This document shows, piece after piece, positions 20,137-30,539 of a stretch of 64,000 bases of DNA (positions are counted from its first letter, which is position 1; each line of letters starts with the position of its first letter). The position numbers and the translations under genes were made by a program. Location of the stretch: NCBI GenBank assembly GCA_965263225.1, contig CBDHHG010000011.1, positions 1 through 64,000 of the forward strand, given 5' to 3'. The notes beneath the pieces are model-generated. The model was given only the letters and a program-made list of their open reading frames with translations, did no database searches and had not been told where the DNA came from. Source of the stretch: DT-111 sp965263225. Its GTDB lineage: Bacteria > Bacteroidota > Bacteroidia > Chitinophagales > Saprospiraceae.

Positions 20137-23100
20137 TCAACGTTTAATTTCAACTTTGATACCTTCCGAATGACTGGTAAATTCTGGCGCATACATACTC
20201 TGTATGGTTGTAATGCCATTACTAAATTGCCCTTGGTGTACCACTCGTAAAGGGTATTCGAAGACGTAAGTCCCCTTGGGTAGGTAGTCGAAGAAAAAGT
20301 GGGTAGCTACATCTTTTGTACTTTCATAATACCCTAAGCCATCCTGCCACTTATAACGACTAAACACATTAATAGGCTCCAACCCACTGGCACGCATGTC
20401 TTTCATATGGACGTACTCCATGTCGCGATCGACTTTCAATTCTATGCGTACTTTAATCTTCTGACCGGGTTTAAGCTGGCCACCTTCTTCGATTTCATGC
20501 AGCACCTCGCCATTGTCGTCGTAGTCAAGCTTGAATAGCTTTTTGTTCAATTCCAGAGGTGTTTCTTCAAAGCTTTCAATCGCATCCAAATCTTCAAAGT
20601 ATTGCCAATACAATCCGCCCCAAACGATGTGATCATTAGGGTTTTTAACTTTTATAGTGGCATAGTTCTTTGATATCTTCTGCGGATCAAATCCAACTTT
20701 ATAGTATCCCACGCCAGGGGTTTGAGTAGCTTGTGCCTTTTGGATGGTTGCCTGGTAGGCCTTCTTTGGCGCCTTCGGGAAGTTGATTTTCACATCCTCC
20801 GTTTCGCTTAACCAATTCTGTCCATAGCCCAACAGTCCATAGATAGCTGCTGCCGTAGCTTTGGTTGTTTTCCAGTGGCTAGTTTGCTTGTTTTTCAGCA
20901 ACCAAATTTTCATCTCATCTACCACCGTCATATTGTTAGCTACCTCTGCGAAAGCTTCCAATAGCAACACATGCGTTTCGATTGGTAAATCTTGCCAGAA
21001 CCAACCTCTATTGTACTTCCAGTATATCCCTAACTCCCTGTTTCTAATAGCTCTTTCCTCCAGGGAGCGCATAATATCCATGGCCGCTTCATGCTCGCCG
21101 TATCGGTGCAAAGCCAGAGCCATCATGCCTTGCTGATAGAGTCCTCGATTCACCCAGTACTTTTTGGCCTGATCCAGGAAATACCCCAAGGCTTCTTCCT
21201 GATTACCCGCTTCATCTTTCAGTGTGAACATAGAACGCGTGTACATATAGTGAATTACGATACTTGTGAGATGATCAGCATCTAGTTTGGTAGTTCCATT
21301 TTGAATTTTCTTCTGCAAATCATCATAATGGGCTTGAAATTCCCTGTCTACAAAAGCCAGACTGTTATCGGTAATTTCCGGGAGGAACTGATCCTTACTA
21401 GCATCCAATACCTGCAAATGTTCCAAGTGACCAATACCCTCCAACAGGTATTGAGTAATATACCAACTATCTCTACCTCCTGGGAACCAACTAAAGCCAC
21501 CATCCGTCGATTGCCGGTCCGCCAACTGCTGCACTACTTTGGCCCGCTCCTGTTTCATTCGTCCCAAGTCAAAGAGCAGCGCAATATTCTTTCTTTGCTG
21601 CTCTTCACTTTGAGCACTCAATACCCAAGGTGTCTCTTCCAACAAGAGTTGCTTCAATTCTTCGTTCTTGGCTAATGCACTCTCAAGGACATCAGCGGAG
21701 GTCCACTCTTCAAACATACCTTCAATCGCAGGTTGTTGTTGTACAATGCCAGCGGCCAGGGTATTGGCATAAAATCTATTGAAGATCTGCTCTGTGCATT
21801 CATAGGGATACTCCATCAGATACGGCAAAGACTGTACGGCATACCAGGCGGGGTTGCTAGTAAATTCAAGGCTCAGTCCATGATGGGCTAGGGTCTCGGA
21901 GTTGCCTGAACGCTTTAAAGATTCGAAGGTGAAGGTACGGGATTCCTCTGCGCGTAAAGGTAAAGTAATAGCTTCTGTAACTAGCATTCGATTGCTCAGT
22001 ACAGGGATGACGCTTTCTTCCCCATCGGCGAAGGCACCAGCTTTGGCCGTTACTCGATGCACAATAGCGGCGAGTCCTTCCGCCGGAACTTTTAATTGCC
22101 AACTAACCAAGGTAGATTGGCCAGCCTTTACCTCAAAATTTCTGTGCGCATCGGTAAGTTCAAAAGCATTGTCTACTACTTGCCGATTCGTTGCATCAAA
22201 CAAATTCAGTTCTGCTACTCCACTAAGGTCCTGATCGGAGAGATTAGAGACTTTAGCGGTGTAAAGGATTTCATCGGTTTCTCTCAAAAACCGGGGAGCA
22301 TTAGGCATTACCATTAACTCCTTCTGAGTCTGAACGGTTTTTGAACCGCTAGCTAATTTCAGGTCTTTGGTATGTGCAAACAGTAAGAATTTCCACTTCG
22401 TCAAGGCCTCATTCATTTTGAATTGAATGACTACATTTCCTTGTTCATCCGTCCGCAGGTCAGGGAAAAAGAAAACGGTTTCATTCAGATTGGTTCTCAC
22501 TGCTGGGGCACTATCCGTTTCTGCTTCTTCTGTACCCAAAAAGGCGCGACCTCCAGGTTCGGCAGGTGGAGGTGGAGGTGGAGGCGGTACTGCATTCAAT
22601 TCTGCATCTCCAGCAACCACCATGTCTTCCTCATAAGAAAAGGGTGTAGCAGCCGTTGCATAGTTAGCAGGGGCCGAACTTCTCTTTTGCATGCCTCGTA
22701 GGGCGATGGGTGCTTCCACAAAACCGAACCAATTAAGTCTTTCGTAATACCTGACTGGAGCCTGCTGCATGCGATTGCGCGCTCTGCCAACCGAAATACT
22801 GGAGACATCTCCAAAGCCCGAGGGATTCCAATAGGATCTCCCGTGAAAGTTATATCCATGTGGTTGATAGAACCAGCTATTACTCACGAATTCATCCAAA
22901 GAGGCATCGTACATGGCTGCTGCAACTTCGGCAACTACCGCCTCCTTTTTCGGGCCTTTAACTATTATTCTCCATTCTTCCTCCTGCCCAGGGAGAAGCT
23001 TATCTCGAAAAGTGTGATACTCTAACTGTAGCTGCTTGTTGCTCCAAGGTACAGTAACATTCTGCTCAAATTGGAAGAATCGATTCTGTCTCACCATCAC

Positions 23101-26100
23101 ACCCTTATAGTGGATGTTACCGCGGTCCGCCTCTGTTACTTCTTGACTAAAACTTCCCCAAGGGTTCGCCTTCACCCATTGCCTAATGATCTCACCCTTC
23201 TGCTGTCGTTCTAATAATACCGACATCTGGTCAAAACCCGTAGCCAGTTGAATTTTTACTTTATCTCCTGGCTCATATACATCTTGATTGAAGGATTGCC
23301 ATAAACTTAAATCCCTAGGCAAAGCCTTAGTTGCCTGATCATAAACGAAGAAAGCTTGGCTTGTCTCAATCTCATTTCCCGATCCGTCCACTACCTTGAA
23401 GACTGCTAAATAGTGCCCAACATCCCAGTCCTTAATATCAATTTTCCACTGTTTTTGCTTCCCGGAGTTAACTCTTTGAGTTAGACGCTCTGCCTTGCGT
23501 AACCATTCATTCTTATTTTTTGCCTTGCTGAAACTGAAATGTGGAAATTGCTTTTGAAATTGGGACTCTTTAAGCAGTTGTTGATCCGGAACTTCCCAAT
23601 AGCGATCCAGTAGCGGTTGGTTGGGTTCCTCCAAGGAAAAAATCTTCAGCTCACCCTCGCTAGCCTGAAATTGGCCATCTAGGTTTTTAGTAGCTATGGT
23701 TAACGACATGGAGTCAGCACGATCTATAGCTTGCGGCAGCTCAACGGATGTTTCTAGACCTAAATATCCAAGCTTTACATCTTTAGAAGCAGCGTGCGTT
23801 TCTCCACTGATATCTGTAATATCCGCAGTGACTTTAAAGGTAAAGGCAGGCTTATCTTTTTTGTCTAAGCTAAGGTCTGGCGCAGCGGTAAATTTGACAA
23901 CGAAATTCCCGTCACTATCCGTTTCTACCTCACCTTGTGCTATTTCCTGCTGCTCTCCACTCTTGGGGAAATAGCGGTCATAATAATACCAGGGTATCCA
24001 AGGATAACTAATTTCCCTGACCACTCTAAAACTTACCGTCGCCCCATCAATCGGATTACCAGCAAACCCCATAGCATTACCTTGTACCTCAATTTCATCT
24101 CCTAGACTATAGGCTTCGGCCAAAGGCTCGAAGGAAGCGGAAAATTTTGGACGCTTATATTCCTCCACCCTAAAGGCTCGGGTACCATACTCCGACTCTA
24201 TGGACATCCGCCCTAATAAACCCGTGGCAGGAGCTTCAAATTGCCCATTGATCGTACCATATTCATTTGTGGTTAAAGTCAATTTCTTAACCTCCTGATA
24301 GTTGACATCTTTGAAAATGACATCCACTGTTTCATTAGCTGCCACTTGCAATTGATCGTCTTCCCCTTCCACAATCAATAAGCCTTTGAAGTACACGCTC
24401 TGTCCCGGTCTGTAGATCCCCCGATCCAGGAAAAATTGCATGCGTAGCTGTCGATCTTTTCTTCTCGATTCAGACGACCGAGAGCGTTCATAACTATAAT
24501 GCCCCTGATCACTTAAGAACAAGCGATCTTCCCCCTTTTCTAGGGCGATAAAATATCGTCCGCGAAAATCTATGTTTGGTGTGCAAAGTCCTTCCTCATT
24601 AGAACGTAGTTCTTGCCGGAACCTACGTTCTGACTTTTTCTTTTTCCGATTATATTCGTAGGTGTAAATCGAGACCTTTACATCATTGACAGGGGCTCCA
24701 AATTTCCGATCCACAACCAACAACTCTGATTTTGTTCCAAGTTGATGAATATAAGCCAACTGGGAAACCTTGATGGGTACCGCATGTACACTTCCTTTAT
24801 TTGGATCAAAACGTCGATTATCGGACAACACGACGGCATAATTGCCCAAAGGTAGCGGCGGGATGGCCCCTTCCACACGATGTGATTGGTAATCTCCTGG
24901 ATCAGGCATTTCATAGGACCAGGATTTGAAAGCTCTCGTTTTGGCAAGCCTTCGCACATATTCCTGATAATCTTCCGGGGTTTCCTCCTGCAGTACTTTC
25001 ACTACCTTCAGGTAGACTTTACCTACATTTCGGTATTTAATCTGAAATAGTCCAGGTTCTTGCGGCAGGTAGACCTTTTCTGCCGTAGCTTCTAAGCGGG
25101 AGATTTCAATATTTCTCTTCAAGGATTTGGCGCGCTTGGCAGCATAAGAGTCCCCTTCTCGCTTTATGATCAGCCCACACTGTTCGACAGCTTTTTTCAA
25201 CGCCCATTGATGCACTTCATTGGTTTCCGCTACATATTTATTGCCCTGTTCATAATAGAAATCTGCTAGGGCAATACTAATTTCCCCCCAAACAGAGTGC
25301 CGGTCATATTTTTTTTGCAAGACCTTAAGGGATTCCAGATAAAGATTATCCACTTGGTCCAGCACAGCATAGGATTTAACAAACTTCAGCCGTTTAAGAT
25401 CAGCATCAACCAAAGCCGGAACCTCTTTACGATCTAGGTGCGCCTGTAGCACCTCTTGAAAGAGCAATAGTGCCTTATATTTATAGGCTTGTTCGTCTGT
25501 AGATTTAAAACTATGGTTGGCAAACTTTTTGGCCTCGGCAAAGAGAAGTGGATCATTAAGCAAGAAAGGCTCCTTGGGTTGAGCCAAATAATTCCGATCA
25601 TTCATGAAATGATCAATAGCTCTATGGGCTAAGAAGTCGTATACAGTTGGACGTAAACCGATGGCTTCTACGCCTTCCTTCAGCACTGCTTGAAATATTG
25701 AGGAGGGCAACGACAACAGTTTTTCTTTTTCATTGAGAGAGGCCAGGTAGTGATCTGTGCTTGCTCGCACGAACTGGTCTATGGACCATAGGCTAATATC
25801 CTTTGTCTCACTATTATCTTGGACCTCAGTTCTATTCCGAATGCGCCAGTACCTTTGTGATAGTTCCGTTTGGTAGATATTCCCCAGCACGGAATGTAAG
25901 ACCTGCTTGGCTGGAAAGAGGACTTGATCTAGCTCTGTCTCCAACAATTCAATACTTGCCAATCGCCCTTTCTCATTCGTATCCTCCACATATTTCGCCT
26001 TATGCAGCAACGCCTTTACCAACTGGGAAGGATTGTTTTCCCGACGGGCTTTTTCTACTATCTTTTCTACAATGGTTAAAGCAGATTTTGGAAGTCTTTT

Positions 26101-26244
26101 TTTCTCGAAAGAATCAACTTGCTCCCAATCTGACTGATAAGAGGCGCTACTAAACTTAGACATATCTACTTTGGTTTGAGCATTGATCATGGTGCTCCAT
26201 AAAATGGATAAGATCAATACCACGCTCGGGATTATAGCTTTCAT
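20137..26244 (-). CDS. Large alpha-2-macroglobulin family protein
   Basis: I place the start at 26244 (MKAIIPSVVLILSILW, a good signal peptide) rather than at 26292; this gives 2035 residues. Features in order are a helical N-terminal region of about 400 residues, MG-type beta domains including the MG2 segment FLDRGIYRPGQSVYFKG, a proline run before PAEPGG, the A2M domain FFFPDLRTDEQGNVV, and an alpha-alpha toroid. The toroid carries a thioester-like CTEQ at about residue 1483 in the context PYECTEQIFNRFYAN. Bacterial A2Ms trap proteases in the periplasm, often with PBP1C. No pbpC gene is adjacent here. Its upstream gap (26245-26419) contains no clear promoter. Confidence 0.92.
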   Translation of the reverse strand: MKAIIPSVVLILSILWSTMINAQTKVDMSKFSSASYQSDWEQVDSFEKKRLPKSALTIVEKIVEKARRENNPSQLVKALLHKAKYVEDTNEKGRLASIELLETELDQVLFPAKQVLHSVLGNIYQTELSQRYWRIRNRTEVQDNSETKDISLWSIDQFVRASTDHYLASLNEKEKLLSLPSSIFQAVLKEGVEAIGLRPTVYDFLAHRAIDHFMNDRNYLAQPKEPFLLNDPLLFAEAKKFANHSFKSTDEQAYKYKALLLFQEVLQAHLDRKEVPALVDADLKRLKFVKSYAVLDQVDNLYLESLKVLQKKYDRHSVWGEISIALADFYYEQGNKYVAETNEVHQWALKKAVEQCGLIIKREGDSYAAKRAKSLKRNIEISRLEATAEKVYLPQEPGLFQIKYRNVGKVYLKVVKVLQEETPEDYQEYVRRLAKTRAFKSWSYEMPDPGDYQSHRVEGAIPPLPLGNYAVVLSDNRRFDPNKGSVHAVPIKVSQLAYIHQLGTKSELLVVDRKFGAPVNDVKVSIYTYEYNRKKKKSERRFRQELRSNEEGLCTPNIDFRGRYFIALEKGEDRLFLSDQGHYSYERSRSSESRRKDRQLRMQFFLDRGIYRPGQSVYFKGLLIVEGEDDQLQVAANETVDVIFKDVNYQEVKKLTLTTNEYGTINGQFEAPATGLLGRMSIESEYGTRAFRVEEYKRPKFSASFEPLAEAYSLGDEIEVQGNAMGFAGNPIDGATVSFRVVREISYPWIPWYYYDRYFPKSGEQQEIAQGEVETDSDGNFVVKFTAAPDLSLDKKDKPAFTFKVTADITDISGETHAASKDVKLGYLGLETSVELPQAIDRADSMSLTIATKNLDGQFQASEGELKIFSLEEPNQPLLDRYWEVPDQQLLKESQFQKQFPHFSFSKAKNKNEWLRKAERLTQRVNSGKQKQWKIDIKDWDVGHYLAVFKVVDGSGNEIETSQAFFVYDQATKALPRDLSLWQSFNQDVYEPGDKVKIQLATGFDQMSVLLERQQKGEIIRQWVKANPWGSFSQEVTEADRGNIHYKGVMVRQNRFFQFEQNVTVPWSNKQLQLEYHTFRDKLLPGQEEEWRIIVKGPKKEAVVAEVAAAMYDASLDEFVSNSWFYQPHGYNFHGRSYWNPSGFGDVSSISVGRARNRMQQAPVRYYERLNWFGFVEAPIALRGMQKRSSAPANYATAATPFSYEEDMVVAGDAELNAVPPPPPPPPAEPGGRAFLGTEEAETDSAPAVRTNLNETVFFFPDLRTDEQGNVVIQFKMNEALTKWKFLLFAHTKDLKLASGSKTVQTQKELMVMPNAPRFLRETDEILYTAKVSNLSDQDLSGVAELNLFDATNRQVVDNAFELTDAHRNFEVKAGQSTLVSWQLKVPAEGLAAIVHRVTAKAGAFADGEESVIPVLSNRMLVTEAITLPLRAEESRTFTFESLKRSGNSETLAHHGLSLEFTSNPAWYAVQSLPYLMEYPYECTEQIFNRFYANTLAAGIVQQQPAIEGMFEEWTSADVLESALAKNEELKQLLLEETPWVLSAQSEEQQRKNIALLFDLGRMKQERAKVVQQLADRQSTDGGFSWFPGGRDSWYITQYLLEGIGHLEHLQVLDASKDQFLPEITDNSLAFVDREFQAHYDDLQKKIQNGTTKLDADHLTSIVIHYMYTRSMFTLKDEAGNQEEALGYFLDQAKKYWVNRGLYQQGMMALALHRYGEHEAAMDIMRSLEERAIRNRELGIYWKYNRGWFWQDLPIETHVLLLEAFAEVANNMTVVDEMKIWLLKNKQTSHWKTTKATAAAIYGLLGYGQNWLSETEDVKINFPKAPKKAYQATIQKAQATQTPGVGYYKVGFDPQKISKNYATIKVKNPNDHIVWGGLYWQYFEDLDAIESFEETPLELNKKLFKLDYDDNGEVLHEIEEGGQLKPGQKIKVRIELKVDRDMEYVHMKDMRASGLEPINVFSRYKWQDGLGYYESTKDVATHFFFDYLPKGTYVFEYPLRVVHQGQFSNGITTIQSMYAPEFTSHSEGIKVEIKR

Positions 26245-26419
26245 CCTAGTTGGTTTAAATAATACCATGTTTTGACGATAGTAAGACGGCATGCGTCACT
26301 ATCCTAGCCTTTATGAACAACAGTAAAAGGGTCAAGCCCTGATAAGAGCTCTATAACAGTTAACATCATGAGTTGAAAAAAAAGTATACATCAACAAGGA
26401 ATATTCTTGTTTTTTCGGG

Positions 26420-27496
26420 CTATTGAGCTAAAGGATGGGGATACCTTTGGATATTTACAGTTGGATCTAGCCCTGATCCATCCAGGAGATGTTTCACATA
26501 GTGATCCGCCCAGAAGGGGCCTAGAGAGGCTCCCTTGGTACCCAGCCCATTAAAGATCCCTAGCCGGGAATGAAAAGGGTGACTACCTATAAATGGACGG
26601 CGATCCTTGACAGTTGGTCGAATGGCAGAATGATGCCCAACAATTTCGAAATCAAGTTTCAAAAAAGCACTTAGTTTTTCGACTAATTCTGCCTTCCCTT
26701 CAGCAGTTGGTAATTCATGATCAAACCAATTTGTATTGGTCGTACCAATCCAATAATTGCCATTTTGCAAGGGTACAATAAAGACTTTTCGCTTGATGAT
26801 TCGATCAAAATTGACATTGGGAATCGCTACTTCTATGACCTCCCCTTTGGCGCCTCGAAAAGGGAGGTATTTAAAATAGGGGTTTTGTTTCCCCCAACTC
26901 CCTTCACAGAAAATAACTTGTTTAGCTTCAAGTTCACCCCAAATCACACTTTTCTCCCGAATCTCAAGATTGTCGATTGATATGTGAGAAATACCGAATT
27001 CTCCTCTAAGTTCCCAGTACTTCCGAAAATGGGCTATGAAGGCAGGAATATCTAGGCGGGCAGTTTGCAAGGTCTGGCCGTAACTAAAGTCTGGATGTAG
27101 ATGGCCTTCGTAGGGCCCCAGTTCTGCTTGGCCATCCATATATTTTTCATAAGCTGGATCTGTCATGCGCAGCATCCAATTGTTTCTATCTTTCTGATCG
27201 TAGAGGGTTCGTATCAAGGGGATATGTTGGAAAACCTTTATGTCGAACTCCTCCTCTATCTGCTGATAGGTTTTATGAGCAAAGGGCATCAGGTCTTCAA
27301 TTCTCCAGGATTTCACAAAACGCCTACCGGTAACCGGATTAATAATGCCGGCGGCATGTTTGGAGGATGATCGTGGAGAATCGTTGTCCACTACATGAAT
27401 CTTTTGGCCAGCCTTTTGTAGAAAATACCCCATTAAGGTGCCAGCAATGCCCTGTCCGACTATCAAATAATCAATCAAAGTCCTTTTTGATGGCAA
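26420..27496 (-). CDS. FAD-dependent oxidoreductase (DAO/ThiO-like)
   Basis: The 358-residue protein has an N-terminal Rossmann FAD site, YLIVGQGIAGTLMGYFLQKAG (GxGxxG), followed by an acidic residue at the end of strand 2. A C-terminal segment TVKDRRPFIGSHP with GLGTKGASLGPFWA completes the DAO fold. Members oxidise amines or amino acids (glycine oxidase, the C-terminal half of MnmC). The substrate here cannot be deduced. It follows the tolC-like gene by 15 bp and may be the last gene of the efflux operon, but no functional link is apparent. Confidence 0.85.
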   Translation of the reverse strand: MPSKRTLIDYLIVGQGIAGTLMGYFLQKAGQKIHVVDNDSPRSSSKHAAGIINPVTGRRFVKSWRIEDLMPFAHKTYQQIEEEFDIKVFQHIPLIRTLYDQKDRNNWMLRMTDPAYEKYMDGQAELGPYEGHLHPDFSYGQTLQTARLDIPAFIAHFRKYWELRGEFGISHISIDNLEIREKSVIWGELEAKQVIFCEGSWGKQNPYFKYLPFRGAKGEVIEVAIPNVNFDRIIKRKVFIVPLQNGNYWIGTTNTNWFDHELPTAEGKAELVEKLSAFLKLDFEIVGHHSAIRPTVKDRRPFIGSHPFHSRLGIFNGLGTKGASLGPFWADHYVKHLLDGSGLDPTVNIQRYPHPLAQ

Positions 27497-27511
27497 GATA
27501 GATAGTAAAAT

Positions 27512-29008
27512 CTAATTTTTGGGAATATCATTGGCATCACGGACTAAAGGTCTCCCCTCTTCGAAATCGTAGAGCGTCAATTGTCTGAGGTCATAATAAG
27601 CAAGCCAGAAGTTGCGCAGAGCCTGGATGTATGCTTGTCGGCCAGCCGCCTCTTCCTGAATAGCGATATTAAAATCAGTAACCTGAATCTTACCTATCCG
27701 ATATCTGGATCTCGTCAAATTCAAGCGCTTCTGAGACACCTCATAAGATCTCAACGCGAGATTGACCTGATCTCTGACCAGATCAAATTGCTGGACCTTT
27801 ACTAATATTTCTCGCTCAAAATTAACACGATCTTGACTCACTTCTAATTGTGTCAAATCCTGATTAGACTCTGCGATTTTTAGGCGTGACTTAGATTTGC
27901 CCCAATCCGCAATCGGCATTTGCAGGCTCAAAGTTACTCTCTCCTGATCCAGGAGGTTCCTGTAGGCATCGGAAAGATCTTTAGACGTTTGAGATAAACC
28001 AAAGGACAGGGAAAGATCCAAACTAGGTCTATTGCTGGCTTTTGCCGAGGCGACTTGCTGATTGCTTTGCTCTAACCGTCGGGCAAAGCTTGTCATATCT
28101 GATCGATTTTTCTTGGCGTAGGCCAATGCCGTTGCTCCATCAATCCGTATTAGCGGAAGATCACTAGGAGGCTCCAATTTAAAAGCAACTGCTTTTTGAA
28201 TTCCCAGAAAGTTACGAAGTTCCTCCGTACTGGTTTGCAGACTCAATTGACTGGCCGCTAGATCTGCGTTGGCACGCATCGCACTAAGTTCGATTTGTAG
28301 TAATTCTGTTTCGGCAATTCGTCCTACTTTAAATCGCCCCTGAGATATAGCATAAAGTGTATCTGCATTCGTTTTGTCCCGAATCGCCGCTTGGAGGTTG
28401 AGCTGGGCGAAAAGTACATCAAAGAATAGAGTAGCAGCTTGGTAGGCCACTTGCTCCATATCTTCCGAATAGGCTTTACTGGCCTCATCGAAAACCAAAG
28501 GTTGGATACGCTTGTCCCATTTCAATTCATTGAAACCAAAGAGCGGTTGGTTGTATCCTAGGAAAAATGGATTTGAAAGATAGGAGATCTGCTTATCCGT
28601 AAAATCGTTGGGAAATATATCGATGCGCTCTAGCCCTGTTCCCGCAAAGATTCGACCACCAGTGGCAGTAACTCCTTGTTGAAGACTCACGCCAACGCTA
28701 TTGTTCATAAAGGAACGTTCCAGGAAGTTTACGGTCCCATCTGGCAGGTCGATTTGATCAATAGCTCTGTTTAGGTTGGGTAGCGTGGCATTCAATACAA
28801 TCTGTGGTCGATAATCGGCCAAAAACGACTGATATCTCCAAAAATCATTCTTGAAGGCGGTTTTGGCGATCAATACATCCGGAGCATCACTTTGGGCCAG
28901 CGTAATAGTGCCTTTGAGATCCAGGTAAAGTGTATCTACCTGACTCCAACTTATAGAAGTACTTCCCATGATAATAAACGCCACTAAATAGGCAAAGCGC
29001 AAGTTCAT
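27512..29008 (-). CDS. TolC-family outer membrane efflux protein
   Basis: The 498-residue protein has a signal peptide (AFIIMGSTSISWSQ) and two long helical repeats characteristic of OEP/TolC, including FKVGRIAETELLQIELSAM and its partner YRIGKIQVTDFNIAIQEEA. It would form the outer-membrane channel of a tripartite exporter. It lies 58 bp downstream of the MacB-like permease gene and shares its strand, consistent with one operon of adaptor, permease and channel. Confidence 0.9.
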   Translation of the reverse strand: MNLRFAYLVAFIIMGSTSISWSQVDTLYLDLKGTITLAQSDAPDVLIAKTAFKNDFWRYQSFLADYRPQIVLNATLPNLNRAIDQIDLPDGTVNFLERSFMNNSVGVSLQQGVTATGGRIFAGTGLERIDIFPNDFTDKQISYLSNPFFLGYNQPLFGFNELKWDKRIQPLVFDEASKAYSEDMEQVAYQAATLFFDVLFAQLNLQAAIRDKTNADTLYAISQGRFKVGRIAETELLQIELSAMRANADLAASQLSLQTSTEELRNFLGIQKAVAFKLEPPSDLPLIRIDGATALAYAKKNRSDMTSFARRLEQSNQQVASAKASNRPSLDLSLSFGLSQTSKDLSDAYRNLLDQERVTLSLQMPIADWGKSKSRLKIAESNQDLTQLEVSQDRVNFEREILVKVQQFDLVRDQVNLALRSYEVSQKRLNLTRSRYRIGKIQVTDFNIAIQEEAAGRQAYIQALRNFWLAYYDLRQLTLYDFEEGRPLVRDANDIPKN

Positions 29009-29066
29009 AAACTTCTGTGTTTTGATGTTAAAGGTGTATGATTTCCGATCTTTTTATGTGGATGGA

Positions 29067-30404
29067 CTAGTCAGAACGAAGGGCTTTAATGGGATCTTGC
29101 ATAGCTGCTTTTCGGGCGGGGAACAATCCAAAGATCAAACCGATAGTTGCGGCTACGCCAAAAGATAAAATTATGGACCAGGCGGAAACAACCGTTGGAA
29201 TATCCGCAGAAGAAGCAATGGCCTTTGCTGACAAAATACCTAAAACCACTCCTATCACTCCTCCCAACAGGCTTATGATAACGGCCTCAAACAGAAATTG
29301 GAGGATGATATCTTGTCGATTGGCTCCCAAAGAACGTCGTACTCCGATTTCTTTAATCCGCTCTAACACGGAAGCCAGCATAATATTCATAATGCCTATA
29401 CCTCCCACTAGAAGAGAAATACCTGCGATCACTGCTAGCACAAAGTTGAAGGTATCCTGTGTTTTTTGCTCCTGTTCCAAAAGCAATTCCGGAACTTCTA
29501 TTTCGAAATCAATGATGTTATTATGTCGCCTTTTCAATACTCTTGCCATCACTGCAGCCGTGGCTTTCATTTGACGAGAATTTCCGACTCGGATAACGGC
29601 TCTGTCCAATTGGTGGTAATTCTCTAATTCGGCATTGTTTCTGCGGTTGTTGCGAGCCAAACGACTCTTACCTATTTTTGCTCGATTTTTAAAACGGAGC
29701 AAAGAAGTAGTGACAGGTACGTAAACGTCAGAGTTATAATCTCGGATCCCCAGATTGTCTAAGCTTTCTTTACTGGCTTGGCGCTTCTGCAAAACACCAA
29801 TAATCCGCAACCAGGTATTGCCGCACTTGATCTGTTTGCCAATTGGATTTTCATCTTTGAAGAATTTAAGCTGAATATTCTTACCAATAATGCAGACCGG
29901 CTTCCCTCCCTCCAAATGGGTTTGATGGAAGTATTCACCAGATTCTAAATCCAATTGATTCAGTTCAAAAAAATGATTATTCACACCAATGCATTTGGCT
30001 TTCTGTAGCTGTGCAGATTGAATCACGTTAGTTGGCAACACAATTTCCGGGCTAACACTTTCAATATCAGGTAGGATAGCTTCCAAAGCTCCCAAGTCCT
30101 GTAGCGTCAAGCCTGGGGAAAAGGGTTTCTTTTCTTTCTGATTCCCAACGGCATTGCCTTCCTCACTTTGCTCCTCCTCTTCTTCATCACCTTGCCCTGG
30201 CATCTTCGCAGTGAGAACAATATTGTTTGTACCTATTAGCTTCATTTGCTCTAGGATGGCTTGCTTGGCACCACTACCAATGGCTAACATAGCAATAACA
30301 GCTGCTACTCCGAAGATGATTCCTAAAGCCGTCAAAAAAGAACGAAGCTTATTGGCATTAATCCCCTCGATAGCCAAATAAAAATTAAAGAGATACCGTT
30401 TCAT
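29067..30404 (-). CDS. MacB-like ABC transporter permease (no fused ATPase)
   Basis: This 445-residue inner-membrane protein has the MacB/FtsX layout. A first transmembrane helix after LRSFLTALGIIFGVAAVIAM is followed by a large periplasmic core, and then three C-terminal helices beginning VLAVIAGISLLVGGIGIMNIML and ending FGLFPARKAAMQDPIKALR. An acidic low-complexity insert (DEEEEEQSEE) lies in the periplasmic part. Full-length MacB carries an N-terminal ATPase; here neither a fused domain nor an adjacent ATPase gene is present. The gene lies between the adaptor and TolC genes. Confidence 0.92.
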   Translation of the reverse strand: MKRYLFNFYLAIEGINANKLRSFLTALGIIFGVAAVIAMLAIGSGAKQAILEQMKLIGTNNIVLTAKMPGQGDEEEEEQSEEGNAVGNQKEKKPFSPGLTLQDLGALEAILPDIESVSPEIVLPTNVIQSAQLQKAKCIGVNNHFFELNQLDLESGEYFHQTHLEGGKPVCIIGKNIQLKFFKDENPIGKQIKCGNTWLRIIGVLQKRQASKESLDNLGIRDYNSDVYVPVTTSLLRFKNRAKIGKSRLARNNRRNNAELENYHQLDRAVIRVGNSRQMKATAAVMARVLKRRHNNIIDFEIEVPELLLEQEQKTQDTFNFVLAVIAGISLLVGGIGIMNIMLASVLERIKEIGVRRSLGANRQDIILQFLFEAVIISLLGGVIGVVLGILSAKAIASSADIPTVVSAWSIILSFGVAATIGLIFGLFPARKAAMQDPIKALRSD

Positions 30405-30539
30405 GATCTATTTTTAGAAGAAGGAATATGGAAGAAAGTGTTGGCAAGAACCAACCAAAGACCACCACGACCTGGAAAAGTCCATTATCCATCCAGGCTA
30501 CCTCATCAGTAATTATTGTTAACTGCTTTTGTGGCTTGT

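Noticed and set aside
26245..26292. Upstream start for the alpha-2-macroglobulin
   Set aside because: The extension MPSYYRQN precedes and would bury the signal peptide; the ATG at 26244 is preferred.
26365..26405. Terminator of the FAD oxidoreductase region
   Set aside because: A short interrupted palindrome (ACAAGGAATATTCTTGT) with T tracts nearby is present, but it lies upstream of the gene's neighbour and the stem is too weak to call.
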